A model generated the notes under the pieces. The model was not told where the DNA came from. It was given only the letters and a program-made list of their open reading frames with translations, and ran no database searches. Positions 11,986 through 24,030 of a stretch of DNA of 64,000 nt are shown piece by piece. Source of the DNA: Takakia lepidozioides (Eukaryota; Streptophyta; Takakiopsida; Takakiales; Takakiaceae); assembly GCA_030704615.1 (NCBI GenBank), contig CM060732.1:39105053-39169052 (forward strand). Direction: 5' to 3'. Within the stretch, counting starts at the first letter, position 1. Each line of letters opens with the position of its first letter. A program made the position numbers and the translations under genes.

Positions 11986-12735
11986 TTCTTATGGCCATGG
12001 CAAAGGCATGTAGGGATTTTGAAAGGGTCCTGTGGTGTTTGTTGGTCTGCAGTCCATTGATCTATTTAGCAATGTCATGTCATTTGATGTCCCTTGTCAT
12101 ATAAAACTGATGTAGGACTGGATTCACAAGAGGAGAGGTTACTGCACTAGGTGAACATGACGTGGCCCTCACTCTCGAGTCTGTGACAGCTTTTACATGG
12201 ATTTGATTAGAGGGATGATGTTGAACTGGGGTGTCACAAATTCAATTGAATGACAGAAAACTAGTATCAAGAAGCAGTGCCTCTCATGTTTGTAGCTTCA
12301 ACAAGCACAAAGTATTCAAGGTCCTTGACAGACAACAGGGAAGTACTTTGCAGGGTCTTGAGGTGCATTCCACAGAAACATAAATTCATCCTGAATTTTA
12401 TTCTTTCCCTAACATGCAGAAAATGTGTGAAAGTCTGGCAGCTCATGACCCTGGGAGTAAGTGTAACCAAAATCAACGAGTGTCAGGGAGAAGTTATGAT
12501 CAAGGAGGGAGAGAGAAAAGCAAGAGCTGAAACTGGTTTTTCACAGGCAGAATCCAGGAAAACTGGGCTGGAGATGATGCTATCAACCAATCTGGTGAGG
12601 CAGCAGCAGGAATTGCATGCCCAGCTATCTACATTGGACCAGGGTCTCATAGAGGGCCTAGATAGCAAGAAACAAGATCTCAAGGATGCAAAAGTTTCTG
12701 TAGATGAAGCTGCACGTCAGCTGAAGGGCAAGTCC

Positions 12736-13682
12736 TGTATCTGAAAATGGAGATATTCAAAAACATCTTTGAGGTTTTAGCATAACTTGTAAATACAGTA
12801 CATCTCAACCCTCTGCAGGGAACTGATGAAGTGAGTGGAAATTTATAACAGCTGGTCACGGTTATGCATGTTGTAGTTCATTTTGTCTGGTTCTCTTGGA
12901 TTGACTCTAAGTGATGAGACAACATTCTTCTGTTTACCTTCCTCTCTGTTGTTTCGTCGTGATGCTTATGTTTTGATCTTCTAAGATCTTCTTTGGCTAT
13001 CTCTTTATCTTTGGTCAACTCTCAAATGTGAGTTTAGGATTTACCAGGCTGTCACATTGGTACGTTTGAAATTACATAGAGAAAATATCTGAACAGTCCC
13101 CTCTGAATAGTTCAATTTTTAGGATGGCAGTATGTCTTACATGAACAGTGGTGCTGGCAAAGTGACTTCGGACTTCTATGTCCTGACTAGCAAGTTGACA
13201 GGAGAATGGGGTAGTCAGGTATTGAATGTAGGGTCTCAGCCACTCCAAGGCAATGGCTACACTGGTGTTGTGATGTACTGATCAATATTCTGGTTGATGA
13301 TATACCTCTCCTTTTCATCAGCAAGGTGTTCTGTATGGTAAGACATTCTTTGCTTGTTACTAGGCAAGGGATGTCCTTTGCAATTGCACTTCGGCATCCA
13401 AGGCTTTTACAAGAGAACAGAAGCACCAAATTGGAAGTAGGATCAGAGTCTTAGTGGAGAAGCGAAATGTAGGGTTGATTTTATTTTTGATTGATGGTGT
13501 AGCAAAGACTGTTCAAAATCAGCAAGCACTCAAAGCAACTACTTACACGATATGAAGAATAGACTGGAAGAACTGAAGGGCAGTTGCTAAAATTCTGGGC
13601 TTTTTCAGTGATTATTTATTGCCCCTTTCTAGTGAGGGCCGATAGCTAACTTTTTTCTTTTCTCTTTTTTTTTTCTTTTTTA
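12736..13682. other. No supported gene
   Basis: This stretch downstream of the last recognised SMC3-like exon may hold further decayed exons or introns, but I could not match any part of it. There is a T-rich run at about 13655-13682 next to the SINE copy. Confidence 0.3.
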
Positions 13683-13858
13683 AAGGGAGATACCTGGGAG
13701 CAACAGCTCACAAGTCAAGCCCCTTGATAGTGAGAGGAGAAAATAACCTCTTTCAGAGCAACCGCGTATGAGTGAGAATACCCGTCAAGTTGCAGGTTTT
13801 GACCCCAGAATCATTTAGGTGGCACTCAGTGCACTTAACCAACTGAGCTACTAACAGT
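13683..13858 (-). mobile_element. tRNA-derived SINE, minus orientation
   Basis: On the minus strand it begins GTAGCTCAGTTGGTTAAGTG (tRNA 5' half with pol III A box). A degenerate B box GGGTCAAAACC follows, then a body ending GCTCCCAGGTATCTCCC beside T-rich DNA. Two other copies in the window share the body and ending; a third lacks the A box. Confidence 0.75.
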
Positions 13859-13974
13859 TAGTTTGCTCACATGGTCAATTTTTCCCTCTTATTAGTGGAA
13901 GGAAAAGATTTCCTTGAGCCCCCAAACAGAGTTGTCCAGTAAATTTTATGCAGGTAATACCAGTTCACGGGTAG

Positions 13975-14055
13975 ACCTAATTCAAAGACAAATGGTTTAG
14001 GAACATGGGAACATGTTATCTATTCCCAATCAGAATGAGCGTTCAGACCCGGATC
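13975..14055 (+). repeat. Dispersed repeat, copy 1, upstream of CCT8
   Basis: About 80 bp, from GACCTAATTCAAAGACAAA to GTTCAGACCCGGATCC, match 24670-24747 in reverse complement with few differences. This copy ends about 255 bp before the CCT8 start codon. Confidence 0.75.
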
Positions 14056-14311
14056 CGTTCCCGCCCGCCTGGTCTCCTCCTCGGCTTCCTTGTTGAACCG
14101 TCTGCCTCCGATCGTCCACTGCAGAAGCGGCCATAGCCGTCGTGTGATTACGGCTTCAACAACCCATTACTGTTGTCTGTCTCTGTCTCTGTATGTAGGC
14201 TTCTTTCGTTCTTCTTTCTTGTAGTGCATGTTGTAGTCAGGGAGCTTCCGTGGCTCTGTTCTGGTTTGTGAGGGACGTTCCTGTCGGGGATCACGGGGAA
14301 AGAGGAGAAAA

Positions 14312-17300
14312 ATGTCAGGGTTCCAGATGCCTGGATACGGAATGCAGTCGATGCTGAAAGAGGGCCACAAGCTTATGTCCGGGCTGGATGAGGCTGTTCT
14401 GAAGAACATCGAAGCTTGCATGCAGCTGTCTAAGATCACCTCTACCTCGCTCGGTCCCAATGGTGAGGCTCTCATCATGCTGGAGACAAAGAGAGACGGA
14501 TAGAGAGAGAAATAATTCTATTATCTTGGCGGGATCCAGTAGACCCACGAAAAACAAAAAGTAGAACAGTAGAGAGAGATGCCATCAATGCCAAGGAAAT
14601 TTGGAATCACCTACCCGTGCTGTCAGTAAAGAAGCTGCACTAGCTCTCTATCTCTTTGGTGCTAGGTTTTTGGCTTCAATGCTGGAAATTGTGACCTAAG
14701 CTTGTGATTGTCTTACAATGACAAAGTGGTATGGTGCTGGATTTGGCAGGGATGAACAAGATGGTGATCAATCATTTGGACAAGCTATTTGTGACTAATG
14801 ATGCTGGCACTATTATTGCGGAACTTGAGGTTCAACACCCGGCCGCGAAGCTGCTGGTCATGGCCGCAAAGGCGCAGCAAGAGGAGATTGGAGATGGAGC
14901 CAACTTTCTCATCTCCTTTGCTGGCCAACTGCTTCATGGTGCAGAGCAACTCATTAGAACTGGTCTGCATCCGAGCGAGATAATTGGCGGCTACACGAAG
15001 GCCAGCAAGAAGGTCAGGGTTTTGGCCGTCTGTGTCAATCTGGTCATTTGCCCTAAGTTCAGGGTTTTGGAAATGCGATGAGCCGCAAAGAAGTGTGAGG
15101 AAAATGTTTATTTTCTTGGGGTTTATTCTGTTCAGAATTTCTTTGGTGCGCACCCACTTCATCTACTTGTATTTGGGTTTTGTTCTTTCAAATATCTGAC
15201 GTGACATAATTGGGTTGAGGGCAGGCACTTGAGCTGCTTGATCAATTAGCTGAGCCAGGGTCAGAGACAATGGACGTCCGGAACAAGGACGAGGTGGTTG
15301 GTCGAATGGTGGCCGCTGTGGCCAGCAAGCAATATGGTCAGGAGGGAGTTATTTGTCCGCTAATTGCTGAGGCAAGATGTTCTCTCTCTCTCTCTCCTTC
15401 TCTCTCGCTCTCTCTAGCAAGACCGCTCAAACTGGGCGCGGGGTCAATGGCCACAAGGCTACGGCAAACAACGTCTTATGAGTACAATCTCTAGCAAGAC
15501 CGTCCCCTTGAACAGGCTATGTCCTGGTGAAAAAGGCTAGAAGAGATTTTCAAGTATCTGAAATTAGTCCAGAAGAATTGATCCTGCTGCGGGAAAGTAA
15601 GTTTACACCTGCAGCTGAGTTGCAGGGATAAGCTAAACCCTGGTGGGTGCAAACCCCACAAATGGCTCCAGGAGGGTGAGTTTCCTGCGGGGTCAATGGC
15701 CATAAGGCTATGGCTAATGTTGGAGGGAACAGCATGAGTACATTCTCTCTCTCTTTCAAGGGTACATTCTCTCTCAACAGTTTGATAACTAGTGGACGTA
15801 GTCATGAAATTATTCTCATGCTTCAGTTTCCCGTATGGAGTGTGCAAGGCCCACAGTTTGGGCTGAGTCTCATAGACCCCAGTCATTTGCGGGGATTGTC
15901 GAGCTAAGGTTATCATATTGTAACACAAGATCACAGGTTTTAACAACAATATTGCATATATACTTCACTTGAGCAAGGGTATGACCTGCTGTATTTGTTC
16001 TATCTTCTGCATATTTCCTTGGCAAATATCCAAGTATACTACTAAGCATTCACATATACCTATACATATACAGTCTCTTGATTATTTCAGTATGATTAGT
16101 AAAATTTACAGCAATATTCATTGTTAAGACGGGTTTTCAGATGAAATGGTTCTGTGAAAGAGATATTGGAAGCCCTATAAGAATTTAGTACATGCTTGCA
16201 AGTACTTCCGTTTGAGATACAGTTTTTTGGGTGGCAGGCCTGCATTCAGGTGTGCCCTAAAAACCCGGCAGATTTTAATGTTGACAATGTGCGCGTTGCT
16301 AAAATTCTTGGAGGGGGAATCAACGATTGCAGTGTGGTGCGAGGCATGGTTCTCAAGAGTGAGGCCATGGGCACTGTAAAAAAAGCTCAGAAGGCCAAGG
16401 TATTTTTCTTCAATCTTTTCTGATATTGGATAGTGAAATTATTTATGCAGGAAAAGGATAGAGACAGAAAAGGGAGAGGCAAATAGAGAAAGTGCTCTGA
16501 TCCTTGGCTTCTTGGGCAGATTGCTGTGTTTGGCGCAGGGGTGGACACATCAGCAACAGAAACAAAAGGCACTGTTTTGATCAACAGTGCTGACCAGGTC
16601 AAAAGCTCTTTCCAGTGAACTCTTTTTCAATAATGATTGCGCATAATCTCTGATTTACCTCTGCTGATATTTGAAGAAGCGAGTGAGATGAGGCAGCTGA
16701 TTTTTCAAATATCTGGTGGATTTTTGGGGAAAAGTTTGTTGAAGTCTCTGCCTGCTGTGGCCTGTCTATGTCTGCCTGAGGTCCAGAAGATATGTAGGCA
16801 AATAGGAGTGACCAAAGATATGATGCTTTGAGATTGAGAGTTTCAGGGTCATGTGGGGATACAGTTGGAAAATTATGCAAAGACTGAGGAGGCCAAAATC
16901 GAGGAGCTGATCAAAGCAGTAGCAGCATCAGGAGCTTCAGTCATAGTAAGTGGAGGTGCGGTTGGCGAGATGGCTCAACATTTTTGTGAGCGTTACAAGT
17001 ATGTAGGCATACACTTCTCTCGTTTGCTTGAATGACAAGAAAGTTTCTGGGATAGGGATAGAGATGGGGTCCTTTTATCTGCTCTGTGTGGTTGCCAGTT
17101 ATGACTACGGGAGGTTGGTAATGTGATGGCAATGGAGAAGGCTGTGGAGGCAGCTTTGAGGTAGGTTAAGGGAAGATTTGTTTGTGTGTGGATGGGAGAG
17201 GAAGAGAACTTCAGCAAGTTTGAAGGAAGGGCAAGTTTTTTCATGCAGTTCGTCCAATTACAACTTGAGAAGGTCTGGAGCCTGGTTTGTTTGTGTAATG

Positions 17301-20269
17301 TTCCCACTAACTATCTCCATATCTACACATGCTCAACTCTATTTTTTCCCTGACAGGTTGATGGTGATAAAGATATCTTCCAAATTTGAGCTTCGTAGAT
17401 TCTGTCGCACGACAGGTGCCGTGTCGTTGGTAATTCTCTGCACTCTCAAGAGTTGTCAACTTACTGCTCTGGTTGGAATAAGCTTACCACTTATCAGACA
17501 GTTTTGGGTGAATCATGGCGAGTCATGGATGGAAAATAGAAACGGTAAGAGCTGAAAATTGCTCACGTTGCTACTGTTGTTATGCAGGTAAAGTTGGCGC
17601 AACCGTCGGCTGATGAGCTAGGATATGCTGATTCTGTTTCTGTTGACGAGATTGGAGGAACAAGGGTACTTTCTAAAAGAAACACTTTTTTTTTGCAAAT
17701 GTTTGCTTCTCAAGTGAATTAAAAAAAACAATGAGAATTTTTAGCGAGTATTTTGAGAGTAAGCCATCTAATTTCTGCATCACCGTATATGCATTTGGAC
17801 CTTACATTGTCTAGTGGTGTCTGGAGTCACTAAGGATCATCGGATGAGCTACAAAGGTTGCCCCAACCATTCAGCTTGTCTTCATAGGCATCAGCTAACT
17901 GATCTGTGTGCTGTGCAGGTAACAGTCGTGAAGAATGAAGAGAATGGAAATCTAGTCTCTACAGTCGTGATTCGAGGAAGCACAGAAAGCATATTGGACG
18001 ATGTTGAGCGTGCTGTCGATGATGGGGTCAACACCTATAAGGTGAATGAAGAGACGAGCAATTGCTCCCATGCCTTTGCTATACCCCTGAACCCTTAGTC
18101 TTCAGGATTCAAGATACAGTTAGTAGGGCTTATACGAATCTGGTTACCAAACTAAGCTAGCAGTGGCGCACAGGTAATGAGGTTACAGATTAAGGGAGCA
18201 TTGTTATGTCACCTGGGAAGCGTAGGGTTGGTTATTGCACTGCCAGTCATAATGAAGTGAGAGAAGGTGAGCAGAAGGCTGACAGAGGGGTGTCTAAATG
18301 TGGTGAAACTGACGTTTACTTTGTTTTGTCGGTGAATACAGGCAATGTGCCGGGACAGTAGGATAGTTCCGGGAGCAGGAGCAACAGAAATTGAATTGGC
18401 AAAGAGATCTAAGGACCATGGTGCCAAGGAAACAGGGTACAAACCAATCAACTCGTCTCCTGTGATAGGTTGTGCAACTATATCCACTGCTGCAAGCTAA
18501 ACCTGTCTGAGAGGTGGAGTGCTGAAATCAGTTGATGGTTGATATGTCGTAGGTTCCATTTGCACTTCATTGTCCATAAGATCATTCTCCCTCTTCCTTG
18601 GGAAGGCGGGGGCATGTGCAGCCACAACTGTTATCGTTCTGAAGCTGTCTTAAGAATCAACCCATTGGTTGATTATTTTGGGCCCCCAGGTCCTTGGGAT
18701 GATCCACAATTGGCAGGTTAGGAGTATGTGAAGAATCTGGTATCATGTTGGAGACCCTTACGTTTTTATGTTGGATGTTACAGGCTAGATCAATATGCCA
18801 TTGAGAAATTTGCTGACAGCCTTGAAGTAGTCCCGCGAATTCTGGCTGAGAATGCTGGTCTGAATATGACAGACATGATCGCTTCTCTCCGGGCTGCCCA
18901 TGACTCTGGCAACTCAAAAGTGGGGGTTGATATTGAAAAAGGCGTGTGTCGAGATATGACTGTAGACAGCGTCTGGGATCTTCTTACCACCAAGTTAGAC
19001 TCTCTCTCTCTCTCTCTCTCTCTCTCCTCCCTCTCACACCCAAGGTAAGTTCAAAATCTTCTAAAGACCTGACCCTGTTGGGGTCTAATTGCTGGGCTGC
19101 TCACACACAGCAAGTTTATGCTTGTGTGAAGGGCTTTCTAGAGGATATCTGGAAAACCTGAACTAATTGGGTCTCTATCAAGGTAAGTCACACTACTGGA
19201 GTGAGCCCCTCACAAAGTTAGTATCTGTTTCCTTCTGTTCTGCCCAAATTGGGCGCAGGGTCTATGGCTACAAGTCTACTTCAAATATTCTCTTATGTGT
19301 ACATGTGGACAAGTGCCTCTGTGAGCGCCTTGATAGCAGTTGCAGGAAAAATAAGTTTATTCCTGCAGCTGAGCTGTGTAGATAAGCTAATCCCTGGTGG
19401 CTAATCCCTGGTGGGTGGGAACCCCACAAAAGGCTCTGAGAGAGTTAGGTTAGGCAACATTTGCAGGGAGCGGCATGAGTACATTCTCTCTCATTCTCAG
19501 TTGAAGGGTTTGAAGTAATGGACAAGCATATGGAGTTCAGAAGAATGTAGCCAGTTGGAAGGGATATTTCTGAATGCTCTGTCTTGTGGGTGGATGCAGG
19601 TTTTGGGCTATCAAGTTGGCCACAGATGCCGTCTGCACCGTACTACGAGTAGACCAGGTATAACATCTCTCTCTCTCTCCATTCTGTTCCTAAGTCATAG
19701 TACCAGCGCTCAAACTGGGCGCGGGGTCAACGGCCACAAGGCTACGGCAAACAATGTCTTATGAGTACATCCTCTCTCTCCATGTGCACTCTCCAGGCCC
19801 TTTTGGGGTCTAGTTATTCGGCAAATCACACACAGCAGATTGAGGTTTGTGTGAAGGGATTTCTGGAGGATATCTGGAAAACTTGGATCAATTGCATGTT
19901 TCAAGGTTAATCATACTACTGGCGTCAGCCCCTGACAGAGGTAGTTTCTGTCCCTTTGTGTTCTGCTCAAACTGGCGGGGGATCAATGGCCACAAGGCTG
20001 CGGCAAACGACGTCTTGTGAGTACGTCCTCTCCATGTGCACCATGATGAGCCTGGCTGAGGCCCCAAAAAACTGTCCAGTAAGTGGTCATGCACCATGAA
20101 CCATGTCCTCGAGGCTACATCGTAGCACTGGGCATGGTCAATGAGTACACCTGATCGCTCTCTTTGTCTCTCTACCTTATTGAGGTTTCATTGAGTGGTG
20201 CAGATCATAATGGCTAAGCAAGCGGGTGGGCCAAAGAAGGACAGACCAATGGATGGAGAAGATGAATAG
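14312..20269 (+). CDS. CCT8: T-complex protein 1 subunit theta (CCT8 chaperonin)
   Basis: CCT8 is one of eight subunits of the cytosolic TRiC/CCT chaperonin, which folds actin, tubulin and other proteins with ATP. Thirteen exons join in phase: 14312-14462, 14750-15012, 15225-15371, 16238-16399, 16520-16597, 16865-16998, 17357-17429, 17588-17665, 17919-18041, 18342-18436, 18784-18993, 19600-19657 and 20204-20269. They give 545 residues, the normal family length. Visible landmarks are LSKITSTSLGPNG, then MNKMVINHLDKLFVTNDA (nucleotide-binding equatorial start), EEIGDGANF (the GDG[TA]-type ATPase motif), NYAKTEEAKIEELIKAV and AVDDGVNTYK. The start ATG gives the family N-terminus MSGFQMPGYGMQSMLKEG. 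Intron 3 begins GCAAGA, a GC-AG intron. Introns 3, 11 and 12 carry LINE 3'-end fragments and (TC)n runs. No disruption is visible and the gene is probably functional. Confidence 0.95.
15426..15487 (+). mobile_element. 62-bp LINE 3'-end insertion with perfect 15-bp target duplication
   Basis: The insert (from CTCAAACTGGGCGCGGGG to CTTATGAGTACAA) is flanked by identical copies of TCTCTAGCAAGACCG at 15411-15425 and 15488-15502. It lies in CCT8 intron 3 next to a (TC)n tract. It is a direct record of target-primed retrotransposition of a severely 5'-truncated copy. Confidence 0.9.
15550..15775 (+). mobile_element. Diverged LINE-related fragment in CCT8 intron 3
   Basis: The segment contains GGGGTCAATGGCCATAAGGC and GCATGAGTACATTCTCTC, a diverged version of the LINE tail. 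A related copy stands at 19320-19500 (shared GATAAGCTAA, CCCTGGTGGGTG and GCATGAGTACATTCTCTC). Confidence 0.6.
19060..19500 (+). mobile_element. LINE 3'-end fragments in CCT8 intron 11
   Basis: 19077-19300 matches the LINE C-terminal coding block (CACACACAGCAAGTTTATGC, GGCTTTCTAGAGGATATCTG, AATTGGGCGCAGGGTC) with substitutions and a stop. A second related tail follows at 19320-19500. A (TC)n run of about 34 bp lies just upstream at 18998-19030, immediately after exon 11. Confidence 0.75.
19705..20030 (+). mobile_element. Two LINE 3'-end fragments in CCT8 intron 12
   Basis: A short tail copy (19708-19768) and a longer copy (about 19795-20025) are in direct orientation. Both carry the CAAACTGG-GGGG, CACAAGGCT and GAGTAC landmarks and are followed by CTCTCTC-type sequence. 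Confidence 0.8.
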
Positions 20270-21906
20270 GTGAATATTCTGGTAATGCGGATGGTTAACA
20301 AATAACTGTTGAGGTTAGGATGCTATTGATGAGGACAACAGTTTTCCGGTCATAGCTAATTTGGTTTGGAGGTGACTTTTTTCATTGAAGGTCAGTGTAT
20401 TTGCACTCCAATGTCGAGGTTTTGGGATATCAGCTTTCACTCTCGGGATTCACTGTTGTAACAGAGCTAGAGGGTAATCAATGTTTTTGCCGATGGGACA
20501 GAAACTACCGAAATATAGTTAGTTTTCATTACCCATGGAGTATGTGCTGGAGAGGTCCTTTGTTTAGAGCAAGTTCAAAGTTTTGGTAAATACAAGTAGT
20601 AAAAGAAGCTCCAGCCAGGTCGGACCAGGTTTCTCACCAGTCGAATGTTTCCTCAAATACTAGACACTGTATCAGAAAGAACTATTGAACTTCCAGAGTA
20701 CAAAGGGGGCTTGGACATATGTCACCCCACCATCACACCTGCCATATCCCATCAGCCTGAAGGGTGCCTTGCTCTCAACGGTTGAGAAGCAATGGAGTAT
20801 AGAACATTGTCACCTATCACACTCGCGTGTATGACTAACAAGCAAATGGAGGCATGCTCTTAACTTTCAATCCAGCAGTAGGAGATTGGTTCATGTCATA
20901 TGCAATGAATTTGGAGTATGTTTTGGTTTTCTCACTGCCAGTTGCAAGCAGTCTCAAGCCAGGCCAGCCAACATACCATGGCTAAATTTTGCTGTGTGAG
21001 AAAGGACAAGCTAAGGTATCCATTACTTCAACAAGAATTCCACCCTCCATGGGGGTAGCAGCTCTCCTGATACGCCAAGCGGGTCAACAGAATGTCCAAG
21101 AATCGGAAGGCCATCCCACTTGAAAATAGACAAATCCCATAAAGTAGCTACGAGAAAAAAAAGACTGGATATACATCAGAAGGAAAGATGACCCTGAAGG
21201 AGACATGTTGTCAAAAGCCACAACATCAACCACCACAAAAGGAACCTGGGTGATGCAGCTTACTGGTCATTGCCTACATGGTATATATGCCTTGCAAGCA
21301 GAAATGGTCTGAGCAGTTGCTGTGCAGTACATAACTGTTACACTCAAAAGTTACTACCTTTTTGTTATACCATTGAACCTCGGGGTACTGATTTGTATTA
21401 TTTGTATTACTGACCACGATTCATACTATCTTCAGGCTGATTCTGCTGGAATCTGATCAATGTTTGCAATTGCGAGTTTCTATAGCTCCTACACTTGCAC
21501 TTGGGAAGGTTGCATCAATCCCAGGTAAATACAAAGACCCATTTTCATCAAGTGGTGTATGGAGACTGGCAACTTCCAGTTGACATGTTCTATGATCCAC
21601 AGCAAAACAACAGAATGTATTTGCTCTATCACAGCACTTGAATCAGTGAACTGCTATTTTAAAGCTTCAAGTACTGAACTGCTAAGTATCTACCAGCTGA
21701 GTCAGATTGGAGAAGCATTGGAACTGGACAATCTCCCTGTACATTGCTTTCAAGTATACTTATGGAACTGTACGTGTGGCACCTCCATAACACGCAGTGG
21801 AGGTGAGGCGGTGTTTTCGTCCTGCTTTACGCTCTCGTGTGCTTCTGCGCTCTCTCGCACGCTCTCGCTGCTACCCCGCACCCAGACCCCAAGATTGGCA
21901 GCGACA
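20270..21906. other. Intergenic, upstream of CYP98
   Basis: I see no gene here. The reading frame of CYP98 is open back to 21559, but the extra 116 codons are low-complexity and unlike any P450 N-terminus, so they are treated as 5' UTR or upstream DNA. No clear TATA box could be fixed. Confidence 0.4.
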
Positions 21907-24030
21907 ATGGCAGATGCAAGCGTGGTTGTTGGTGCAGGGGCGCCATTTACACAGTATGTGTATACGATCCTTGCAGTGGCTGCTGTGTTGGGTTATGCAG
22001 TGTATAAGCTGGTGTGGGGATCTTACCGATTGCCACCGGGGCCACGACCATGGCCTGTAGTTGGGAACCTGCCAGACATAGCTCCAGTGCGCTTCAAGTG
22101 CTACATGGAATGGGCTCAAAAGTACGGGCCTGTCATTTCCGTGTGGATGGGACCTACTCTCAATGTGGTGGTTTCATCTGCCTCGGCTGCCAAGGAAGTT
22201 CTCAAGGAGAAAGACCAGTCCCTTTCATCTCGCCCCCTGACCAGGGCCGCTGCAAGGTTCAGTAGAAATGGTCAGGATCTGATCTGGGCCGACTATGGCC
22301 CTCACTACGTGAAGGTTAGGAAGGTGTGCACATTGGAGCTGTTTACTCCCAAGAGGCTGGAAGCGCTCAGGTGCGTGCGTCAGGATGAGGTTGCAGCCAT
22401 GGTGGAGTCTCTGTACCAGGATTGTACAAGAGAGGTTGGGAGAGCCGTGAATGTGAAGAGGTACCTATCAGCTGTAGCTTTTAACAACATCACTCGGATT
22501 GTTTTTGGAAAGAGGTTTGTGAGTAATGAGGGGAAAATTGATCCACAGGGTGTAGAATTCAAAGAGATAATCTCACAAGGGATGAAACTTGGGGCTTCTC
22601 TAAAGATGTCAGAGCACATCCCATACCTCCGATGGATGTTCCCATTGCAAGAAGAGGAATTTGCAAAGCACGGTGCACGCCGCGACAACTTGACCAAGAC
22701 TATAATGCAGGAGCACACACTGCAGCGCGAGAAGCATGGAGCAGGACATCATTTTGTGGATGCTCTCTTGTCGCTACAGAAGCAGTACGATTTGAGTGAG
22801 ACCACCATCATCGGCCTGCTCTGGGTACTTACTCTCCTTGGAGTCTTAATTCTAATGTTTTGTTTGTTTATTATTAAATTCCCGTCCCATAAGCTCCCCG
22901 GCTTGGGCCTCTCTTCCTGTCGTCTTTGTTAAAGTTTCGCTCCCTTTTCTTTCCATTGATTCCGTCACCAGAACCACTGGGCTGTTATCCTTGTCAGGCT
23001 GTCTGTCCCCTACCCCTTAGCTATGTCACACATGTCAATCTCCTATCCGAATGAGCCTGACGTAGTATCAAGGAGTGGGAAAGGTTAAAGTGGATGCAAA
23101 CTATACTGTTTGAGGGCCCCAGTGGCTCTTTCAAGGCTCCATTACTCAAGGGAAGAGGGGCTGGGGTTCACATTAACACAGGATATGATTACGGCAGGCA
23201 TGGACACAACTGCAATTTCAGTTGAGTGGGCTATGGCAGAGCTACTGCGGAACCCACATGTGCAAAAGAAAGCTCAGGAGGAGCTTGATCAGGTGAGCCT
23301 CAAATCTCCAGTGCCATCCAGGGGTAGGGATGGCACCCTTTGGAAAGTGGCGAGTAGTTTGCATACTTGCTTCAGACCTTTTCCATATTGCATTGGGAGG
23401 TGGTAGTTGCAATGCATCATCCTAATAACAAGAAATCGTGCACTTAGCTACTTAAACTGGTTAATGGTTCTAGCGGTCGTACTAGCACTATCCATTGATG
23501 GGGGGGTGCAGGTGGTGGGACAAGACAGAGTCGTCACTGAAGCTGATTTTGCACAATTGCCATACCTGCAAGCTGTGGTCAAAGAGGCCCTACGCTTGCA
23601 TCCCCCAACCCCACTCATGCTGCCACACAAGGCTGCCGAACATGTCAAGATTTCAGGCTATGATATTCCCAAAGGCTCGATAGTGCATTGCAATGTGTAT
23701 GCTATTTCACGGGACCCAGCCATCTGGAAGGAGCCGTTAGTCTTCCGTCCAGAACGGTTTCTGGAAGAGGATATTGATATAAAAGGACATGATTACCGCC
23801 TCCTGCCTTTTGGTGCTGGAAGAAGGGTGTGCCCAGGTGCACAGCTAGGTCTCAATATGGTGCAGTTGATGCTTGCTTGCTTGCTGCACCACTTTTCGTG
23901 GAGCCCTCCCCCAGGGATGAGCCCTGAAGCTATTGACTTGACTGAGCGGCCCGGTGTTGTGACCTTTATGGCCAAGCCTCTGGAGGCAGTTGCCACACCT
24001 CGCATTCCTGCTCACCTCTACCAAAGGTGA
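21907..24030 (+). CDS. CYP98A: Cytochrome P450 CYP98 (p-coumaroyl ester 3'-hydroxylase)
   Basis: CYP98 enzymes are ER-anchored monooxygenases that 3-hydroxylate the p-coumaroyl ring of shikimate or related esters in the phenylpropanoid pathway. Three exons (21907-22824, 23182-23292, 23512-24030) join in phase to 515 residues, the normal length. Seen in order: a hydrophobic N-terminal anchor (about 15-38), the proline hinge [14 protein letters not shown], the [20 protein letters not shown] block near-identical to CYP98[15 protein letters not shown], the oxygen-binding I-helix AGMDTT (exon 2), ExxR as KEALR, PERF, and the haem loop [14 protein letters not shown] with its Cys ligand. No disruption is visible. 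Exact substrate (shikimate, threonate or other ester) cannot be told from sequence alone. The start was chosen because it directly precedes the anchor. Confidence 0.93.

Larger units (their letters stand above)
6390..12735 (+). pseudogene. SMC3: SMC3 (cohesin subunit) pseudogene, intron-containing, TE-interrupted
   Basis: SMC3 is the cohesin ATPase partner of SMC1. Exon-like blocks match plant SMC3 in order: coiled coil 1 at 6390-6570 (KNELDVRDFDERI) and 6671-6790 (ENIKPSYEDLMAREAEISER); 7045-7140 (ILYQMQGRTFQF, then HKWLQGEIDDL in another frame); 8124-8210 (KGEIMKAKKSLDVVAPG); the hinge at 8760-8950 (RRGLRSVKRIC, then CDEKFFTAVEVTAGN in a shifted frame); 9142-9260 (RITAPRVNYPTGPDVVKKV); 9472-9560 (VLGRTVIC, stop, DLEL); and coiled coil 2 at 12420-12735 (STNLVRQQQELHAQLSTLD). 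Disruptions include frame changes inside the 6.4-kb, 7.0-kb and 8.8-kb exons, TGA where family members have the Arg after TV[VI]C, and TE insertion at 9.57-12.0 kb. Neither ATPase head half was found. Retained exon spacing points to a duplicated genomic copy rather than a retrocopy. Misassembly or sequence error is unlikely to explain all of this. Confidence 0.8.

Noticed and set aside
21559-21906. N-terminal extension of CYP98
   Set aside because: The frame is open but the sequence is unlike any P450 leader, and the normal anchor starts right after the ATG at 21907.
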